NCBI GenBank assembly: GCA_030706685.1 | Contig: JAUZOA010000003.1 | Span: forward strand, 62,001 to 126,000 | Origin: Bacteroidota bacterium | Lineage (GTDB): Bacteria; Bacteroidota; Bacteroidia; Chitinophagales; Chitinophagaceae | DNA: 64,000 nucleotides | Direction of reading: 5' to 3' | In this document: in pieces, positions 62,101 to 64,000 of the stretch | How positions within the stretch are numbered: position 1 is the stretch's first letter | How the letters are laid out: each line of letters opens with the position of its first letter | Position numbers and translations under genes: made by a program | Notes under the pieces: generated by a model | Told to the model about the DNA's origin: nothing | Databases searched by the model: none | What the model saw: only the letters and a program-made list of their open reading frames with translations

Positions 62101-62493
62101 GTCATCATACCCGTCATTATTGATGTCCACGATACTTACACCAGTGGCCCACACATCGGTCTTGAGTCCTGCAGTTTCCGTAATATCTTCAAATTTGTTA
62201 TTCCCTTTATTGATATAAAGGCGGCAGCTTACCTGGTTGCCTGTAAAAAAAATATCTTTAAGCCCATCATTGTTAAAATCGCCAATACCAACCCCGCCGC
62301 CCATATATCCAAATTCGTTGATAAAAGAACCCGAAGAATCATTTTCATGTATGTCATTGCTGAAATGAATGCCCGACTCTCCTGCAGGCAGCTGTGTAAA
62401 CAATATATTTTTTGATATATGCTTACAGCCCGCCGGTAAAATAATTAAGGCAAAAAATAAAATAACCAACGCAATATTCCATCTGGCAAACAT
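59104..62493 (-). CDS. large FG-GAP/ASPIC-UnbV lipoprotein
   Basis: A 1129-residue lipoprotein: MFARWNIALVILFFALIILPAGC has the lipobox PAGC (Cys23). Residues about 35-520 are a first propeller with many calcium-binding DxNNDGxxD blades (GIGDFNNDGLKDIFF, DINNDGYDDIYV, DYDKDGDLDMYL, DINNDGLPDIVT), followed by an ASPIC/UnbV segment (FGTKALLYN, VRGYFSSVDQQLLFGLGQ, VIWPDNKRQV) near 545-620. A second propeller covers about 650-1100 (DINNDGQMDFFIGG, DNDGDLDLLVTGG, DIDNDGDLDLIAG, DDFDNDGYKDLLLAG). This double-propeller type is frequent beside SusC/SusD genes in Bacteroidota and probably sits on the cell surface; its binding role is unproven. Confidence 0.92.
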   Translation of the reverse strand: MFARWNIALVILFFALIILPAGCKHISKNILFTQLPAGESGIHFSNDIHENDSSGSFINEFGYMGGGVGIGDFNNDGLKDIFFTGNQVSCRLYINKGNNKFEDITETAGLKTDVWATGVSIVDINNDGYDDIYVCVFGKNQLTRSKNLLFINQHNLTFKEEAAEYGLADMGYSTQAVFFDYDKDGDLDMYLTNYLLNGPNTNTIFPRDRTGHSPANDKLYRNDGYSAQEGHPVFTDVSLQANIKEDGYGLGVVVSDFNNDSWPDIYVANDFLSNDELWLNNRDGTFTNCIDKSIGHQSYSSMGVDAGDINNDGLPDIVTLDMLPENNERKKTSFFFMNYERYEAERSMGYEPEFMRNMLQLNNGCYAGSDTGIPFFSEIGQLSGIPATDWSWSVLLADFNNDGWKDIHITNGIGRDFINGDFLEFSNQVFNSNQSKEEQRKAIRDKLASRKHVNLSNYLYLNNHDYTFADVSGQSGVDEPSMSNGAAYADLDNDGDLDLVVNNINKEAFVFINNTIEKNKPSVDNHFLSLRIRGDSLNTGGFGTKALLYNKDKVQVQEENPVRGYFSSVDQQLLFGLGQDDHVDSLIVIWPDNKRQVIKNIPADTAIILSWKNAGITDPAPGSNNHTIFSDITSASGIAYRHHDNPINDFGIQRLLPQKYSQLGPFIATGDINNDGQMDFFIGGAFNFSGKIFTQQKDQSFTSRNLVDNIKMEEDENCILFDADNDGDLDLLVTGGGMQYEENSVYYKPRLYLNDGKGNYSLQPNAIPGNVATMAGCISAGDYDNDGDLDLFIGGRISKQYPSAPRSFILQNNKGVFTDVTAKVCPALERPGMITAAIWTDFDNDKQTDLIIAGEWMPVRFFRNSHGSFQEVTASTGLTEMDGMWRSLIAADIDNDGDLDLIAGNLGLNCLYKVSKKEPMQLFASDIDRNGMIDPIFFYYIKDNDGVRRSFPAISRSQFAEQVPAIKKKFLLYQDYAKASFDDIFEGKTKDGLLKFQCNETRSCWLENMGNGKFIKHPLPVEAQFAPVNAIVCDDFDNDGYKDLLLAGNEYQTEVMTGRYDASYGCFLKGSSKKTFETVSPVKSGFIVRGDVKDMALIRSAKGEKIILAAVNNDTLRVFKVRPAAGNIH

Positions 62494-62580
62494 CGGGTAG
62501 TATTTTTTATGAAGTTATAAAATGCCGGTTACCGCAAATGTTAATAACGAACTATTTAAATGCAGCTAACGTAAAAAGAC

Positions 62581-62604
62581 AAAGGCTACTTTTATATAGC
62601 CTTT
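62581..62604 (-). terminator. terminator after the SusD gene
   Basis: AAAGGCTA at 62581-62588 pairs with TAGCCTTT at 62597-62604 (8 bp, 8-nt loop), and on the minus strand GTCTTTTTAC follows. It lies 49 nt downstream of the SusD stop and would reduce read-through into the FG-GAP and hydrolase genes. Confidence 0.8.
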
Positions 62605-62652
62605 ATCTAATTAAAAACTGGGTTTATGAACCTCTAACTGCTAGTGACATTT

Positions 62653-64000
62653 TTAATACCCCGGGTTTTGCTTGGGTACAGTGCCAGTGCCCAATTTCGG
62701 GTTATTGTCTATTTCTGACTGGGGAATAGGAAGAAGCTCATGCTTATTGGCTACAAAATAAGACAGCGGCTCTGGTGCAACAGATGGATAGTATCCTTTC
62801 TTTCTCCACCGCAAAATGTCAATGTTCTTCAATTCCTCGTCACCCAATTCCACTGTCCTTTCATGCATAATTGCCTTCGTAACTTCATTTTTGCTACTAC
62901 ATGGAAACTGCGTAGTAGGATAATGCGGCATCGCAACACTTGGACGGTCACGCACCTGGTTTAAATAGGCAATTGCAGGGCCCATGTTGCCCAGTTCATT
63001 TTCACACTCGGCCAGCATTAATAAAACTTCAGCATAACGGATCATGCGTTGATTGTTTCCCCCGGGATGAAAGCCGGCAATGCCTTTATCTTCTCTATAA
63101 AGCAACATGAACTTACGCCAGCTTACCTTTTTCACAACCCCATTAACAGTTGATGTAGGCCCCTGCACATCTACATCATTAAGAGTCTGAGTACCGTTAG
63201 CATAAGCATCTCCTGATTCATAAACGGAAAATTTATACCGCGGATCGGTTTTAGCGGCGCCCGTAGCTGTATTCTCAAATTCATTCAGGTACTTATCGGA
63301 AGGAATCAGGTTACGCCATGCAACAGGGCAATACTCCTGGTTACGCACTGTTGACTGGTCAGCAGAAGGCCCATCGCCAACGCCATTACCTCCCCAGTTA
63401 AAATTGTTATCTCCTTTATCAAAGAAAACAGCCTCGAAAATGCTTTCATCATTAAATTCAAGAGATTCATTCAATGGTGCAGGAGCTGCTCCGCTGATTC
63501 CTGTTGGTACGGGTAATCCTGCTTCAAAATTATCAAGATACCTGTCTCTAAGCCTGTATCCATCAGCGCCTGCAGTGGGTATCTTTAATAAGGCAGTTTT
63601 GGCGCCTGCATAATCGCCCTTTTGCATCAATACCCTCCCCAAAAGCGCATTGGCAGCAGCGCTGGTTGCACGACCTTTATCAGTACCTGACTTAGGAGGT
63701 AAAACAGTGGCGGCAGCCTGGAGGTCCGCAATGATCAGCGCATACACGTCATCTTCTTTGGCACGGGGTTGAAAACCATCCGGGGATTTTACTGTAGCCG
63801 TATAAACCGGAACAGGTCCCCACATACTTACCAGCTCAAAGTAGGCCCATCCACGAAAAAATTTTGCTTGTGCTACACATTGATCCCTTACAGTAGTATT
63901 ATCTGTTACATTGGGGCCATTTTCAATAACCGTATTTGCACGATGAATTAAAGTGTATAAGGCATTCCAAAACGAATTCATTACTGAATTGGTAGGATCA
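62653..64000 (-). CDS. SusD/RagB-family nutrient-binding lipoprotein (5' end outside the window)
   Basis: At least 448 codons are visible and the frame remains open to the window edge (DPTNSV precedes the first internal Met), so the signal peptide and about the first 80-100 residues are missing. The SusD features are clear: ALYTLIHRANTVIENGPNV, AQAKFFRGWAYFELVSMWGPVPVYTATV, a TPR-like GRATSAAANALLGRVLMQKGDYAGAKTALL, the NQRMIRYAEVLLMLAECENELG segment and HERTVELGDEELKNIDILRW. It binds oligosaccharide at the cell surface for a SusC transporter expected just outside the window. It heads the minus-strand carbohydrate cluster and is separated from the rest by a terminator. Confidence 0.95.
   Translation of the reverse strand, partial: DPTNSVMNSFWNALYTLIHRANTVIENGPNVTDNTTVRDQCVAQAKFFRGWAYFELVSMWGPVPVYTATVKSPDGFQPRAKEDDVYALIIADLQAAATVLPPKSGTDKGRATSAAANALLGRVLMQKGDYAGAKTALLKIPTAGADGYRLRDRYLDNFEAGLPVPTGISGAAPAPLNESLEFNDESIFEAVFFDKGDNNFNWGGNGVGDGPSADQSTVRNQEYCPVAWRNLIPSDKYLNEFENTATGAAKTDPRYKFSVYESGDAYANGTQTLNDVDVQGPTSTVNGVVKKVSWRKFMLLYREDKGIAGFHPGGNNQRMIRYAEVLLMLAECENELGNMGPAIAYLNQVRDRPSVAMPHYPTTQFPCSSKNEVTKAIMHERTVELGDEELKNIDILRWRKKGYYPSVAPEPLSYFVANKHELLPIPQSEIDNNPKLGTGTVPKQNPGY

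Overview
The window reads as a chromosomal piece of a Bacteroidota bacterium, most likely from the order Chitinophagales (family Chitinophagaceae or close to it). The evidence is: secreted proteins ending in type IX secretion system (T9SS) sorting domains, a PorP/SprF-like outer-membrane protein, a SusD/RagB lipoprotein with a polysaccharide utilisation locus, ribonuclease Y, two ClpP genes, and promoters of the Bacteroidota kind (-7 element TAnnTTTG, with TATCTTCG as a recurring variant). No insertion sequence, prophage, CRISPR array or rRNA operon was seen. One tRNA gene, tRNA-Leu(TAG), is present.

Layout. 1-6.5 kb holds the end of an unknown gene, a cytochrome P450 with an unusual I-helix divergent from an ArsR-type regulator, a pair of long palindromic repeats, a cupin, a thiolase, pyrD and a TerC-family membrane protein. 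6.5-16.4 kb is a minus-strand block: a NarL/LuxR-type two-component pair, a secreted protein with an eight-cysteine tail, a parallel beta-helix protein and a 1781-residue T9SS cargo made of seven 76-residue repeats and nine Ig-like repeats. A 20-bp motif is shared upstream of the response regulator and the cysteine-tail protein. 16.4-32 kb is housekeeping: rsmE, dnaB (with a consensus DnaA box upstream), pheT, a small coiled-coil gene, zapA, rny, rplS, tatA, gatA, a lytic transglycosylase, a pabB/trpE-type gene, an acidic low-complexity protein and purA.

32-43.5 kb holds a 1708-residue SprB-repeat adhesin-like protein and a smaller paralogue, both with T9SS type B ends and sharing an N-terminal module. 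Between them lie a RelA/SpoT enzyme and a PorP/SprF-like gene that is directly downstream of the smaller cargo gene. 43.7-50.2 kb is a protein quality-control cluster (tRNA-Leu, trigger factor, two different clpP genes, clpX) with intergenic inverted repeats, plus two tiny genes too short for usual gene calling.

50.3-64 kb is one minus-strand polysaccharide utilisation locus. From upstream to downstream it encodes SusD (cut by the window end, with SusC expected beyond), an FG-GAP/ASPIC lipoprotein, a large secreted protein that looks like an unassigned glycoside hydrolase, a second FG-GAP/ASPIC lipoprotein, an esterase, a GH26 mannanase, a GH5 glycanase and a GH27 alpha-galactosidase. The enzyme set fits acetylated galactomannan or galactoglucomannan. 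This locus, with its unassigned putative hydrolase, and the repeat/adhesin blocks are the parts most likely to contain undescribed biology.
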